DNA of 64,000 nucleotides from Conexibacter woesei DSM 14684 (GCF_000025265.1 NC_013739.1:744001-808000), one strand, 5' to 3'. Positions 27,364 through 36,329 are shown, counted from the first letter of the stretch. A program made the numbers and translations. Notes: generated by a model not told the origin, from the letters alone.

Positions 27364-29622
27364 TCACCCCCGCAACCGCTCGGCGAGGCAGCGGCCCGTG
27401 ACGCTCTCCGGCGCGTCCAGCAGCCGCCGCGGCGGACCCTCGCAGACGATGCGGCCGCCGTCGCTGCCGGCGCCCGGACCGACGTCGATCACCCAGTCGG
27501 CGTCGGCGATCACGTCGAGGTCGTGCTCGACCACGACGACCGTCGCGCCGCCGTCGACGAGGCGGTGCAGCAGCGCGAGCAGCGTCGCCACGTCGCTGCC
27601 GTGCAGGCCGGTCGTCGGCTCGTCGAAGACGTACAGCTCGCTCGGCTGCGCCAGCTCGCGCGCCAGCTTGAGCCGCTGGCGCTCCCCTCCGGAGAGCGTG
27701 TCGAGCCGCCGCCCGAGCGCGAGGTAGCCGAGCCCGACGGTCTCCAGCCGTGCGAGCGCGTCTGCGATCGGCGGGTCGTCGTCGAACAGCTCCGCCGCCT
27801 CGCTCGCCGTCATCGCGAGCAGCTCGTCGATCGCCTGGCCGCGGTAGCGGTAGCCGAGCGCGCGGGCGTTGAAGCGGCGCCCGTCACACGCCTCGCAGAC
27901 GGTCGCGACCGGCTCCATGAACGCGAGGTCGGTCGCGACCTCGCCACTGCCGCCGCACACCGGGCAGGCGCCCTTCGAGTTGGGGCTGAACCAGGCCGGG
28001 CTGACGTCGTTCGCGCGCGCGAAGCGGGTCCGCACACGGTCGAGCACCTTCAGCAGCGTCGCCGGGCTGGAGCGTCTGCCGCCGCGGATCGGCCGCTGGT
28101 CGAGCAGCGCAGCGTCGGGCCGCACGCGCGGCAGCTCGCGTTCGACGAGCGTGCTCTTGCCCGCGCCGGCGACGCCGCTGACGACCGTCAGCACGCCGGT
28201 CGGGATCGTCACCGTGACGTCGCGCAGGTTGTTCGCCGACGCGCGCTCGATCGCGATCGAGCCGGTCGGCCGCCGCGGGCTGCGCCGCAGCGCGGTGCGT
28301 CCGCGCAGGTGGCGCGCGGTCGCGGTCCCGGCACGCAGCAGTCCGTCGAGCGCGCCCGCGTAGACGACGCGGCCGCCGCCGGCGCCGGCGCCGGGCCCGA
28401 GGTCGACGACATGGTCGGCGATCGCGATCAGGTCGCGGTCGTGCTCCACGAGCAGGACCGTGTTGCCCTTGTCGCGCAGGCCGCGCAGCGTCGCCGCGAG
28501 CAGGTGGACGTCGCGGGCGTGCAGCCCGCTGCTCGGCTCGTCGAGCACGTAGGTGAGGCCGGTCAGCGAGCTGCCGAGGTGCCGCACGAGCTTCACGCGC
28601 TGCGCCTCGCCGCCGGACAGCGTCGAGGAGACGCGGTCGAGGCTGAGGTAGCCGAGCCCGATCCGTTCCAACTCGCGCAGTCGCTCGGTCAGCGCTGCGA
28701 CGACGGGCGCGACCGCCGGTGCGTCTACCGCCTCGGCGACGGGCAGCAGCTCGCGCACTTCCATCGCCGACCAGTCGGCGATGGAGCGCCCGTCGATGCG
28801 GCTCGCGAGCGCGGCGGCGTTGAGCCGCGCGCCGTCGCACGCCGGGCACGGCCCGCTGCGCACGACGCGCTCCAGCTCGGGGCGGTGGCGCGGATGGACC
28901 TTCGCGTTCGCGCCGGTCAGGTGGGCGCGCGTGAAGCGGTCGAGCAGGTTCTCGTAGGTGCCGCTCGGCGGCCATTCGGGCGGCGCGTCGGGGAGTCTGC
29001 GCGGCGACGCGTCGAGCAGCAGGTGCAGCTCCTCGGCGGTCCAGTCGCGCAGCGGCGTGTCGGGGTCGAACAGGCCGGAGTGGACGTAGCGCTTCCACTG
29101 CCACGTGCCGGGGGCGAACGTCGGGAAGCGGATCGCGCCGTCGTTGAGCGAGCGCGAGCGGTCGAGCAGCTGCTCGACGTCGATCCGCTCGACCGTGCCG
29201 ATCCCGTCGCACTGCGGGCACATGCCGCGCGGGTCGTTGAACGAGAACGCCGTCGACTCGCCGGCGTGCGGCTCGCCCGCGCGCGAGAACAGCAGCCGCA
29301 GCAGGGCGGCGGCGTCGGTCGCGGTGCCGACCGTCGAGCGCGCGTTGCCGCCGAACGGCCGCTGGTCGACGACGATCGCGACCGACAGGTTCTCCAGCCG
29401 CTCGACGTCCGGGCGGCCGTGGCGCGGCAGGCGGTGGCGGGCGAAGCTGTCGAACGTCTCGTTCAGCTGGCGCTGGGACTCGGCCGCGATGGTTCCGAAC
29501 GCGAGCGACGACTTGCCCGACCCGGAGACGCCGGTGAAAACGGTGATCGCGCCCTTGGGGATGCTCGTGGTGACGCCCGCGAGGTTGTTCTGCCGGGCGC
29601 CGATGACGTGGATCTGGTCCAT
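27364..29622 (-). CDS. UvrA-like ABC ATPase
   Basis: A 752-residue double ABC ATPase of the short UvrA-like class, smaller than housekeeping UvrA (about 950). Two Walker A motifs are seen (GVSGSGKSSLAFGTI near residue 30 and GVAGAGKSTLVEREL in the second half), with ABC signatures LSGGEAQRVKL and LSGGERQRLKL. Zinc-finger cysteine pairs appear as CPQCDG, CPACDG, CPVCGG and CEACDG. Class members are linked to DNA damage or antibiotic self-resistance. ATG 29622 follows a TAGCGT box by 7 bases. It is divergent from a WYL regulator, which may control it. Confidence 0.88.
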   Translation of the reverse strand: MDQIHVIGARQNNLAGVTTSIPKGAITVFTGVSGSGKSSLAFGTIAAESQRQLNETFDSFARHRLPRHGRPDVERLENLSVAIVVDQRPFGGNARSTVGTATDAAALLRLLFSRAGEPHAGESTAFSFNDPRGMCPQCDGIGTVERIDVEQLLDRSRSLNDGAIRFPTFAPGTWQWKRYVHSGLFDPDTPLRDWTAEELHLLLDASPRRLPDAPPEWPPSGTYENLLDRFTRAHLTGANAKVHPRHRPELERVVRSGPCPACDGARLNAAALASRIDGRSIADWSAMEVRELLPVAEAVDAPAVAPVVAALTERLRELERIGLGYLSLDRVSSTLSGGEAQRVKLVRHLGSSLTGLTYVLDEPSSGLHARDVHLLAATLRGLRDKGNTVLLVEHDRDLIAIADHVVDLGPGAGAGGGRVVYAGALDGLLRAGTATARHLRGRTALRRSPRRPTGSIAIERASANNLRDVTVTIPTGVLTVVSGVAGAGKSTLVERELPRVRPDAALLDQRPIRGGRRSSPATLLKVLDRVRTRFARANDVSPAWFSPNSKGACPVCGGSGEVATDLAFMEPVATVCEACDGRRFNARALGYRYRGQAIDELLAMTASEAAELFDDDPPIADALARLETVGLGYLALGRRLDTLSGGERQRLKLARELAQPSELYVFDEPTTGLHGSDVATLLALLHRLVDGGATVVVVEHDLDVIADADWVIDVGPGAGSDGGRIVCEGPPRRLLDAPESVTGRCLAERLRG

Positions 29623-29629
29623 CGGCTCC

Positions 29630-29635
29630 ACGCTA
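29630..29635 (-). promoter_or_regulatory. Leaderless-type -10 box TAGCGT
   Basis: TAGCGT on the minus strand, seven bases, then ATG 29622 of the uvrA-like gene. Confidence 0.5.
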
Positions 29636-29649
29636 GGCGTAAATGCGGT

Positions 29650-29669
29650 CACTTCTCGGCCACTTCTCG
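29650..29669. promoter_or_regulatory. Tandem CACTTCTCG repeats in divergent promoter
   Basis: CACTTCTCG at 29650-29658 and 29661-29669, an 11-base period, in the 62-base region between the uvrA-like and WYL genes. A plausible binding site for the WYL regulator. Confidence 0.45.
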
Positions 29670-29684
29670 TGCAACGATGATGCG

Positions 29685-30647
29685 ATGGCCGACACGAGCA
29701 GACGGATGCTGCGGCTGCTCACGCTGCTGCAGACTGGCCGCGCCTGGTCCGGAGCAGAGCTGGCCGGGCAGCTCGGCACGAGCCCGCGCTCGCTGCGGCG
29801 CGACGTCACGCGGCTGCGCGAGCTGGGCTACCCGGTCGCGGCGCCGCGCGGGCCCGGCGGCCACTACCGGCTCGCCGCGGGCAGCGCGATGCCGCCGCTG
29901 CTGCTCGACGACGACGAGACCGTCGCGATCGCGATCGGGCTGCAGCTCGCGCGCGCGGGTGCCGTCGAGGGGATCGCCGACGCCGCCGCGCAGGCACTGC
30001 GCAAGGTCGAGCAGGTGCTGCCGCAGCGGCTCGCGGCGCAGGCGCACGGCCTGCTGCGGGCGGTCGACGCCGCGCCGCCGTCGTGGCCCGGGGTCGACGG
30101 CGCGCTGCTGACCGAGCTGAGCGCCGCCGCCGCTCGCCACGAGCGCGTGCGGCTGCGGCACCGCCGCCGCGACGGCGGTGAGCGGGAGCGGATCGTCGAG
30201 CCGCACCGTGTCGTGCTGCTCGGCCGCCGCTGGTACCTGCTCGCATGGGACACCGAGCGCGACGACTGGCGCACGTTCCGGCTCGACCGCGTCGAGCGGG
30301 CGCGGCGGCTCGGCCAGCCGTTCCGGCCACGGCCGCTGCCGGCCGAGAGCGCCGTCGACTTCCTGCGCGAGCGCTTCGACGCGCACGCGCCCGAGCAGCT
30401 CGTCGTCGTGACGTTCCACGCGTCCGTCACGACGGTCGCCGAGCGCCTCAGCCGGAAGGACGGCGCGCTCGAACCGCTCGGCGACGATCGCTGCCGCTAC
30501 AGCGCGCGCGTCGACTCCTACGAGTGGATGGCGGTCGTGCTCGCGCTCGCGGGACTGGACTACACGATCGAGCGCCCGGCGGCGTTCGCCGTCTACACGC
30601 GCGCGCTCGCGCAGCGGATGGCGGCGGCCGCGGGGGAACCGGCGTAG
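29685..30647 (+). CDS. WYL-domain transcriptional regulator (YafY type)
   Basis: A 320-residue regulator with an N-terminal HTH_11 helix-turn-helix (RMLRLLTLLQTGRAWSGAELAGQLGTSPRSLRRDVTRLRELGYPV) and a central WYL domain (EPHRVVLLGRRWYLLAWDTERDDWRTFRLDRV), then a C-terminal WCX-type region. WYL proteins sense ligands, often single-stranded DNA or nucleotides, and many respond to DNA damage. ATG 29685 begins the conserved part. Divergence from the uvrA-like gene with repeats between them suggests it regulates that gene. Confidence 0.9.
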   Translation: MADTSRRMLRLLTLLQTGRAWSGAELAGQLGTSPRSLRRDVTRLRELGYPVAAPRGPGGHYRLAAGSAMPPLLLDDDETVAIAIGLQLARAGAVEGIADAAAQALRKVEQVLPQRLAAQAHGLLRAVDAAPPSWPGVDGALLTELSAAAARHERVRLRHRRRDGGERERIVEPHRVVLLGRRWYLLAWDTERDDWRTFRLDRVERARRLGQPFRPRPLPAESAVDFLRERFDAHAPEQLVVVTFHASVTTVAERLSRKDGALEPLGDDRCRYSARVDSYEWMAVVLALAGLDYTIERPAAFAVYTRALAQRMAAAAGEPA

Positions 30648-30699
30648 CGCGCACCGCATCCAACGGCGGCCGGCCGTGTTCTGGACTTGCAACGGAGCG

Positions 30700-30721
30700 C
30701 CCAGGCGATCCACTGCCTGGG
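30700..30721. repeat. Inverted repeat CCCAGGC/GCCTGGG
   Basis: A perfect 7-bp inverted repeat around GATCCACT, just before a TAAGCT box (30724-30729). It is 80 bases before the secreted-protein gene; operator or terminator of the WYL gene. Confidence 0.4.
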
Positions 30722-30802
30722 GCCTAAGCTGCCCAGCTCCGCGAGTTCCCGGCGCGTCGCGAAGCGACTGGCGCCGCTGTGGAACTCGCTGTGCGAAGCC
30801 CA

Positions 30803-32401
30803 ATGTCCGCTGTTCCCCGTCACATCCCCGCCTACGCCGCCGCCGTCCTCGGTGCGTTGCTCGCCTCGATCGCGTTCGCGCTCGTGCTGAGCGCCGACGC
30901 CGAGGCCGCGAAGCGGCCGGCCAAGCTGAAGCTGTCGTGGACGCGCTGCTCCTCGACGCCGTTCCCCTGCCAGGGATCGCATTCGGTCGTCGTGCGGACC
31001 GGCAAGGTGCTGATCGGCGCCGGCGGCATGAGCAGCCGCGCGAAGGTCGAGTTCCCCGTCCGCACGAAGGCCGGTCGCGTCGGCAAGCGCCGCGTCGGCG
31101 GCAGCTTCCGCAGCAGAACCCGCCTGCTCGTGCGCGTCCCCGGCGACGCGATCAGCGGCCGGATCCGCGTCGTGATGCCCGGGCCGCGGTACTCGAACTC
31201 GCTGCGGATCACCGTCCGCAAGGTCCCGCCGAAGCCGAAGCCCAAGCCGCCGCCGACGACGCCGCCGTCGAGAGGCGGCGGAACGCCGGTCGGGGACAGC
31301 GTCTTCGACGGCAGTGGGATGTGGATCTGGTACCTCAGAAGATCCGAGAGCGGCGACCCGGCGCAGATCGCCGCGAGAGCGCAGGCGGCCGGCGTCCGCA
31401 CGGTCTTCGTCAAGAGCGCCGACGGCGCCAACGTCTGGTCGCAGTTCTCCAGCAGCGCGGTCGCGGCGCTGAAGGCGACCGGCCTCAACGTCTGCGGCTG
31501 GCAGTTCGTCTACGGCAACGACCCGATCGGCGAGGCGAGAGCGGCCGCGGCGGCGAAGGACGCCGGTGCCGACTGCTTCGTGATCGACGCGGAGGGCGCC
31601 TACGAGGGCAAGTACGCGCAGGCCCAGCGGTACGTGAGAGCGCTGCGCGCGGCGGTCGGCGACGCCTACCCGATCGCCCTCACGAGCTTCCCGTACGTGC
31701 ACTTCCACCCGGGCTTCCCGTACTCGGTCTTCATGGGGCCGGGCGGTGCGACGTTCAACCTGCCGCAGGTGTACTGGAAGACGATAGGAACGTCCGTCGA
31801 CACCAGCCTCCAGGTCACTTACCAGTACAACACCGTCTACGAGACCCCGATCTACCCGCTTGGGCAGGCGTACGACGGCACCGCGGCAACCGATCTGCGG
31901 CGCTTTCGGCAGCTGTCGGAGGCATACGGCGCGCGCGGCGTCAGCTGGTGGGTCTGGGACTACGCGAGCACGTCGGACTGGGGCGCGATCGGCGCCGGCC
32001 TGACGCCGATCGCCGCGCCGGAGTCGGCCGGCTACCCGACGCTGCGAGTCAGATCGAAGGGCGACCTCGTCGTCTGGGCGCAGCAGCACCTCAGCGGCGC
32101 GGGGCAGTCCGTGACGGTCGACGGCGACTTCGGCTCGGGCACGGCGAGCGCGGTGCGCGCCTACCAGGCGTCGAAGGGCCTGCCTGAGACCGGCGTGCTC
32201 GACGCCGACACGTGGCCGACGTTGCTGCAGGAGCAGCCGGCGGCGCCCGACTGGGCGGCGCAGGCCGCACGCGCCTCGCGCGCCGCGACCGGCGCGCGGG
32301 CCTCGGCCTCCGCCTCGTCGCGTCTGCCGGCCGTCAACGGCCCGCGCTCCGCCGGGCTCAGAGCGCTGCGCGACGAGATCCCGGCCGGGCCGCAGCGCTA
32401 G
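30803..32401 (+). CDS. Secreted TIM-barrel protein with peptidoglycan-binding domain
   Basis: A 532-residue exported protein. The signal sequence (about 1-35) ends near ADAEAA. A beta-rich domain (about 36-140) and a Lys/Pro-rich linker (PPKPKPKPPPTTPPS) precede a TIM-barrel hydrolase-like domain (GMWIWYLRRS, VFVKSADGANVW, CGWQFVYGND, DCFVIDAEGAYEGKY, VSWWVWDYASTS). A PG_binding_1 domain follows at about 410-470 (GDLVVWAQQHL...VDGDFGSGTASAVRAYQASKGL). The DAE and WDY residues could be catalytic as in glycoside hydrolases, but activity is unproved. Likely acts in the cell wall. ATG 30803 has GCGAAG upstream. Confidence 0.8.
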   Translation: MSAVPRHIPAYAAAVLGALLASIAFALVLSADAEAAKRPAKLKLSWTRCSSTPFPCQGSHSVVVRTGKVLIGAGGMSSRAKVEFPVRTKAGRVGKRRVGGSFRSRTRLLVRVPGDAISGRIRVVMPGPRYSNSLRITVRKVPPKPKPKPPPTTPPSRGGGTPVGDSVFDGSGMWIWYLRRSESGDPAQIAARAQAAGVRTVFVKSADGANVWSQFSSSAVAALKATGLNVCGWQFVYGNDPIGEARAAAAAKDAGADCFVIDAEGAYEGKYAQAQRYVRALRAAVGDAYPIALTSFPYVHFHPGFPYSVFMGPGGATFNLPQVYWKTIGTSVDTSLQVTYQYNTVYETPIYPLGQAYDGTAATDLRRFRQLSEAYGARGVSWWVWDYASTSDWGAIGAGLTPIAAPESAGYPTLRVRSKGDLVVWAQQHLSGAGQSVTVDGDFGSGTASAVRAYQASKGLPETGVLDADTWPTLLQEQPAAPDWAAQAARASRAATGARASASASSRLPAVNGPRSAGLRALRDEIPAGPQR

Positions 32402-32403
32402 CG

Positions 32404-32439
32404 CAGCGCCCGCCGCGCCCCGTGCGCGGCGCGGCGCTG
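32404..32439. terminator. Bidirectional hairpin
   Basis: CAGCGCC-GCCGCGC pairs with GCGCGGC-GGCGCTG (about 14 pairs, small mismatches) between two convergent genes. Confidence 0.55.
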
Positions 32440-32444
32440 ATCCG

Positions 32445-32807
32445 CTATCTCGTCGCTTCCTCCAGCTGCTTCTGCGCGTCCTCGAGCTGCTGCTTCGCGT
32501 CGTCGGGGATGTTGCTGTTCTCCTTGACGGCGTCGATCGCGTCGTCGGCGGCGTCGCCCGCCTGTCTCTGGAGGTCTCTGACGTCCTCCTCCAGCGCTCT
32601 CTGCGCCTCTTCGGCGGTGATTCTCCCGTTTCTCAGGTCCTCACGGATCTGCGCGGCCTTGTCCTGCAGCTCTCTGCCCTTCTGCTGGATCTGCTCGCCC
32701 TTGTCCTGGAGCGTCTTGGCGGCGTCGTCGGCCGAGTCGCTGCCGCAGCCGGTCAGCGCGATCGCGCCGACGGCGCCGACCGCGAGCAGTGTCGAGTGAA
32801 GTCGCAT
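32445..32807 (-). CDS. Coiled-coil lipoprotein
   Basis: A 120-residue protein with a lipoprotein signal: MRLHSTLLAVGAVGAIALTGC, in which the LTGC lipobox gives the lipidated Cys (C21). The mature part is almost all charged helix with heptad character (DKGEQIQQKGRELQDKAAQIRED, RALEEDVRDLQRQAGDA, QQLEDAQKQLEEA), so a long coiled coil anchored to the outer face of the membrane. Function unknown. ATG 32807 has GGAGGAGG upstream; an upstream in-frame ATG at 32843 would spoil the lipid signal. Confidence 0.8.
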   Translation of the reverse strand: MRLHSTLLAVGAVGAIALTGCGSDSADDAAKTLQDKGEQIQQKGRELQDKAAQIREDLRNGRITAEEAQRALEEDVRDLQRQAGDAADDAIDAVKENSNIPDDAKQQLEDAQKQLEEATR

Positions 32808-32904
32808 GGAGTGCCTCCTCCGATTCGGTGTCCGTGCGTGCAACGGTGCACATGAAAGTGGATCAGAGACGCCGCGTCAGTCGTCCGCGGGTCTCGCTTC
32901 GGTC

Positions 32905-34077
32905 TCAGTCGCGCGTGGCGAGCACGCTGCGCAGCGACAGCTTGGGACCCATCCGCAGCGCAGCACGAGCGTAGACCGTCGTCGCCAGCCGCAGCGTCGC
33001 CACGGTCGCGCCGAGCGTCAGCAGCAGCGAGACGATCAGCTGCCAGGCCGGGACCTCGGTCACCAGCCAGCGGGCCGGCATCGCCATCGGCGCGCTCGGC
33101 GGCAGGAACGAGATCACGGTCAGCAGCGTGCCGTCGGGGTCCTGGATCCCGACGAACGCGAGGATGTAGGAGCCGATCACGACCATGTTCAGCGCGCCCG
33201 TGCTCGACTGCAGATCCTCCTGCCGAGAGACGAGCGCGCCCGCGACGGCGTAGAGGCACGCGTAGAACGCGAAGCCGAGCACGAACCACAGCCCGATCAG
33301 CGCGGCCCAGCCGATCGTCACGTTCGGCAGGTCGACTGCGCTCAGCAGGCTCGCGCCGATCAGCCCGACGGCGATCGTGAGCACGAACTGGCCGATCCCG
33401 AGCACGCCGAGGCCGATGATCTTGCCGGCCAGCAGCTCGCGCGGCCGGATCGCGCTCAGCACGACCTCGATCACGCGCGAGGACTTCTCCTCGACGATGC
33501 CGCCGGCGACCCACAGGCCGTACGTGAAGATCGCGAGGTAGAGCAGCAGCACCGCGACGAACGCGATCCCCTGGCGCGTGCCGCGGTCCTCGTTCTCGGG
33601 TTCGAGCACCGCGACGCGCAGCGGCGCCGGCGCGAGCGCGGCGTTGAGCTGCGCGGCCGGCACGCCGGCTCTGTCGAGCGCGTCGCGCAGCGCGAGCTGG
33701 CGGCGGGTCGCCTGCACGGCCGCGGCGAGTGTGTCGTCGGGGTCGTCCTCGACGAGGATCTCTCTGCCGTCGATCACCGCCGCGTCGAGGTCGCCGTCCT
33801 CCACCGCCTTCACGGCCGCGGCCCGATTGGGCAGCGCGCGCGTGTCGATCTCGGCGTCGAGCGCGGGACCGGCCTGCTGGAGCGCCTGCGCGTACGGCTC
33901 CGAGGCTGCGCCGACGAGGCCGACGTCCTTCGTGTCGTTGCCGCCGCCGGTGAGGGCGGCGATCACGAGCACGATCACGATCGCGAGCAGCTGGATCACG
34001 GAGCCGACCTGGAACGCGCGGCTGCGCGCCCGCTCGACCAGCTCGCGCCGGGCGACCAGCCAGCGCATGTCGCTCAT
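32905..34077 (-). CDS. ABC-2 type transporter permease (NatB-like)
   Basis: A 390-residue membrane protein with one N-terminal helix (about 22-42), a large extracytoplasmic loop of about 130 residues, then five or six helices. The region IVEEKSSRVIEVVLSAIRPRELLAGKIIGLG is the hallmark of NatB/YhaP-type ABC-2 permeases. It works with the upstream ATPase; exported substrates of this group include Na+, lipids or drugs. The start overlaps the ATPase stop (ATGA at 34074-34077). Confidence 0.88.
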   Translation of the reverse strand: MSDMRWLVARRELVERARSRAFQVGSVIQLLAIVIVLVIAALTGGGNDTKDVGLVGAASEPYAQALQQAGPALDAEIDTRALPNRAAAVKAVEDGDLDAAVIDGREILVEDDPDDTLAAAVQATRRQLALRDALDRAGVPAAQLNAALAPAPLRVAVLEPENEDRGTRQGIAFVAVLLLYLAIFTYGLWVAGGIVEEKSSRVIEVVLSAIRPRELLAGKIIGLGVLGIGQFVLTIAVGLIGASLLSAVDLPNVTIGWAALIGLWFVLGFAFYACLYAVAGALVSRQEDLQSSTGALNMVVIGSYILAFVGIQDPDGTLLTVISFLPPSAPMAMPARWLVTEVPAWQLIVSLLLTLGATVATLRLATTVYARAALRMGPKLSLRSVLATRD

Positions 34078-35030
34078 GCGGCCGCTCCCGCCTCGGCGGG
34101 CTGCTCGGCGACGACCTCGCGGAACAGCTCGCTGAGCGACGGCAGGACGAAGCTGAAGTGGGTGACGGGGCCGGCGGCGCGCGCCCGGTCGAGCACGAGC
34201 TGCGCGTCGGTGTCGTCGTCCAGCGCGACGAGCGTGCCGCGCTCGTGGTCGCTTCCGGGCGGCACGGCCGCGGCGCCCTCGACGCCCGCGAGCCAGCTCG
34301 TGTCGGCGGCGCCCTCGCCCTCGACCTCGACGCGGACCATCCGGCGGCGGTTCTGGCGGCGCAGCCGTTCGACGTCGCCGGCCGCGACGATCCGTCCGTC
34401 CTTGACGATCGCGACCGTGTCGCACAGCCGCTCGACCAGCTCCAGCTGATGGCTGGAGAAGAGGACCGGCGCGCCGCGCTCGACCTCTTCGCGCAGCACA
34501 CCGGCGAGCACGTCGACGCCGATCGGGTCGAGGCCGGAGAACGGCTCGTCGAGCACCAGCAGGTCGGGTCCGTGCACGAGCGCGGCGGCGAGCTGCACGC
34601 GCTGCTGGTTGCCGAGCGACAGGCTCTCCAGCTCGTCGCGGGCGCGGTCGGTGAGCCCGAGCCGGTCGAGCAGGTCGTCGGTCGCGCGGCGCGCGGTGGC
34701 GGCGTCGAGCCCGTGCAGCCGCGCGAGGTAGACGAGCTGCTCGGCGACCCGCATCTTCGGGTAGAGGCCGCGCTCCTCCGGCATGTAGCCGAAGCGGCGG
34801 CGTGCGGCGGCGTCGAGCGGTCTGCCGTTCCAGCTGACGTCGCCGCTGTCGGGGCCGAGCACGCCGAGGACGATCCGCATCGTGCTCGTCTTGCCGGCGC
34901 CGTTGGGGCCGACGAAGCCGGTCATCCGGCCGGGCTCGACGTCGAGCGAGAGCCCGTCGAGCGCGACGACGGAGCCGTAGCGGAGATGGAGGTCGCGGCA
35001 CCGCAGCACGGCGGTCGAGGCTATCGACAT
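34074..35030 (-). CDS. ABC transporter ATP-binding protein (NatA-like)
   Basis: A 318-residue ATPase that powers the coupled ABC-2 permease. Motifs are Walker A GPNGAGKTSTMR, the Q/Y-loop region GYMPEERGLYPKM (the MPEERGLY form is typical of NatA/YhaQ-type subunits), the ABC signature LSLGNQQRVQLA and Walker B LLVLDEPFSGLDP, then the switch His in SSHQLELVE. A C-terminal extension of about 90 residues follows. ATG 35030 begins the conserved strand. Confidence 0.9.
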   Translation of the reverse strand: MSIASTAVLRCRDLHLRYGSVVALDGLSLDVEPGRMTGFVGPNGAGKTSTMRIVLGVLGPDSGDVSWNGRPLDAAARRRFGYMPEERGLYPKMRVAEQLVYLARLHGLDAATARRATDDLLDRLGLTDRARDELESLSLGNQQRVQLAAALVHGPDLLVLDEPFSGLDPIGVDVLAGVLREEVERGAPVLFSSHQLELVERLCDTVAIVKDGRIVAAGDVERLRRQNRRRMVRVEVEGEGAADTSWLAGVEGAAAVPPGSDHERGTLVALDDDTDAQLVLDRARAAGPVTHFSFVLPSLSELFREVVAEQPAEAGAAA

Positions 35031-35080
35031 CGGCGGCGATCTTGCCCGCCGACGCGCCGCGTCAATCGTCGCCGCGCGGG

Positions 35081-35086
35081 TAGGCT
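35081..35086 (+). promoter_or_regulatory. Leaderless-type -10 box TAGGCT
   Basis: TAGGCT, six bases, then ATG 35093. Confidence 0.5.
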
Positions 35087-35092
35087 CGCCCC

Positions 35093-35884
35093 ATGCTCGT
35101 CCGCGACGCCGGTGACGCCTGGCAGATCGTCCTGCAGACCGACCACGCCGACCTCTCCGCCCAGCTGCTGGCGGCGTGGGGCGGCGACGGCTTCGCGCGG
35201 CCGCAGCCGTACGCGTCGGTCGTGCGCGCCGCGCAGCGGCACGACGACGGCTGGGCGGTGTGGGAGCGGCGCCCGCGGCTCGCGCCCGACGGCGCCGCGC
35301 CGCAGAACTTCATCGGCGTCGGCGTGCCCGTCCATCTCGCGTTCTACCGCGCCGGCGTCGAGACGGCGTGCGACGAGGACCCGTACGCCGGCCTGCTCGT
35401 CTCGATGCACATGAGCGGCCTCTACCGCCGTCGCTACGGGGTCGTCCCCGCCGGCGAGATGAGACTGTCGCCCGAGCTGCGCGCGCGGGCCGACGTCTAC
35501 TGCGACCAGGAGGAGGAGCGTCAGGCCGCGCTCGTCGCCGAGCTGGGCGCCGAGGACGCCGAGCGCTGGACCAACTACGCGCTGCTGCAGGTCGCCGACC
35601 TCGTCTCGCTCTACTGCCAGCTCGGCGACCTCGAGAGCGGCGTCGGCGCGCCGGGAGCGGTCGAGGACGTCCCGGCGGCGGACGGCGCCAGAACGTCGAT
35701 GGCGATCACGCCGCTCGGCCCGTGGCGGCTGCGGTTCGACCCCTACCCGTTCGCCGAGACCCCGCTCGCGCTGACGATGGTCCGCCGGATGGTGCCCAAG
35801 CGTGCGTGGGCCAGCGACGACGACTTCCGCACGGACTTCTACGCCGCTCGCCCGGAGACGGTGCGGATCTTCGCGCAGGCCTGA
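35093..35884 (+). CDS. DUF3891 family protein
   Basis: A 263-residue cytosolic protein matching the DUF3891 pattern: an N-terminal QTDHADLSAQLLAAWG motif, RHDDGWAVWE, then GLLVSMHMSGLY and a late LLQVADLVSLYCQL helix. Paired His and Asp residues (TDHAD, QRHDDG) suggest a helical metal-dependent hydrolase-like fold, but no activity is known to me. A leaderless-type promoter precedes ATG 35093. It is convergent with the YbjQ gene; both stop codons lie in one terminator hairpin. Confidence 0.8.
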   Translation: MLVRDAGDAWQIVLQTDHADLSAQLLAAWGGDGFARPQPYASVVRAAQRHDDGWAVWERRPRLAPDGAAPQNFIGVGVPVHLAFYRAGVETACDEDPYAGLLVSMHMSGLYRRRYGVVPAGEMRLSPELRARADVYCDQEEERQAALVAELGAEDAERWTNYALLQVADLVSLYCQLGDLESGVGAPGAVEDVPAADGARTSMAITPLGPWRLRFDPYPFAETPLALTMVRRMVPKRAWASDDDFRTDFYAARPETVRIFAQA

Positions 35885-35936
35885 GCGGCCCCGCGCCGCG
35901 CCGCGGGCCGCCCGCGCCGCGGGCCGCGCCGCTCAG
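35881..35936. terminator. Shared hairpin holding two stop codons
   Basis: CTGAGCGGC (35881-35889) pairs perfectly with GCCGCTCAG (35928-35936). The TGA of the DUF3891 gene (35882-35884) and the TGA of the minus-strand YbjQ gene (35933-35935) are each inside an arm. The 38-base interior is a GC-only repeat of CCGCGCCGCGGGCCGC. Confidence 0.6.
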
Positions 35937-36268
35937 AGCGGCCGCACGGTGACGGCGGTGCCGTACGCGGCGACCTCGCTCATCACGTTGCCGATGTCGT
36001 TGCAGTCGAAGCGCATCGCGATGACGGCGTTGGCGCCGTGCTCGCGGGCGGAGTCCTTGAGCCGGTCGACGGCGTGGTTGCGCGACTCGGTCAGCAGCTT
36101 TGTGTAGCCCTTGACCTCGCCGCCGGCGACCGTGCGAAACGACGCGCCGATGTTCGAGAAGGCGTTGCGCGCCCGCACGACGAGCCCGAACACCTCGCCG
36201 TAGACCGCGACGATCTCATAGCCCGGCAGGTCGTTCATCGTCGTGATGATGATGTCGTCGTGGCTCAT
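35933..36268 (-). CDS. YbjQ family (UPF0145) heavy-metal-binding domain protein
   Basis: A 111-residue homopentamer-type protein of the YbjQ family. It has the typical ITTMNDLPGYEIVAVYGEVFGLVVRARN start, a G-x(6)-YTKLLTESRNHAVDRLKDSAREHGANAVIAMRFD middle and a GTAVTV end. Members are annotated as heavy-metal-binding, with function poorly defined. ATG 36268 gives the normal length. It is the terminal unit before two acyl-CoA dehydrogenases on the same strand. Confidence 0.88.
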   Translation of the reverse strand: MSHDDIIITTMNDLPGYEIVAVYGEVFGLVVRARNAFSNIGASFRTVAGGEVKGYTKLLTESRNHAVDRLKDSAREHGANAVIAMRFDCNDIGNVMSEVAAYGTAVTVRPL

Positions 36269-36329
36269 GCGGCAAACGGTGGCAGGCGCCGCGGACGGCG
36301 GCGCCTGCCGGTGTCGCGAGTGAGGGGCC

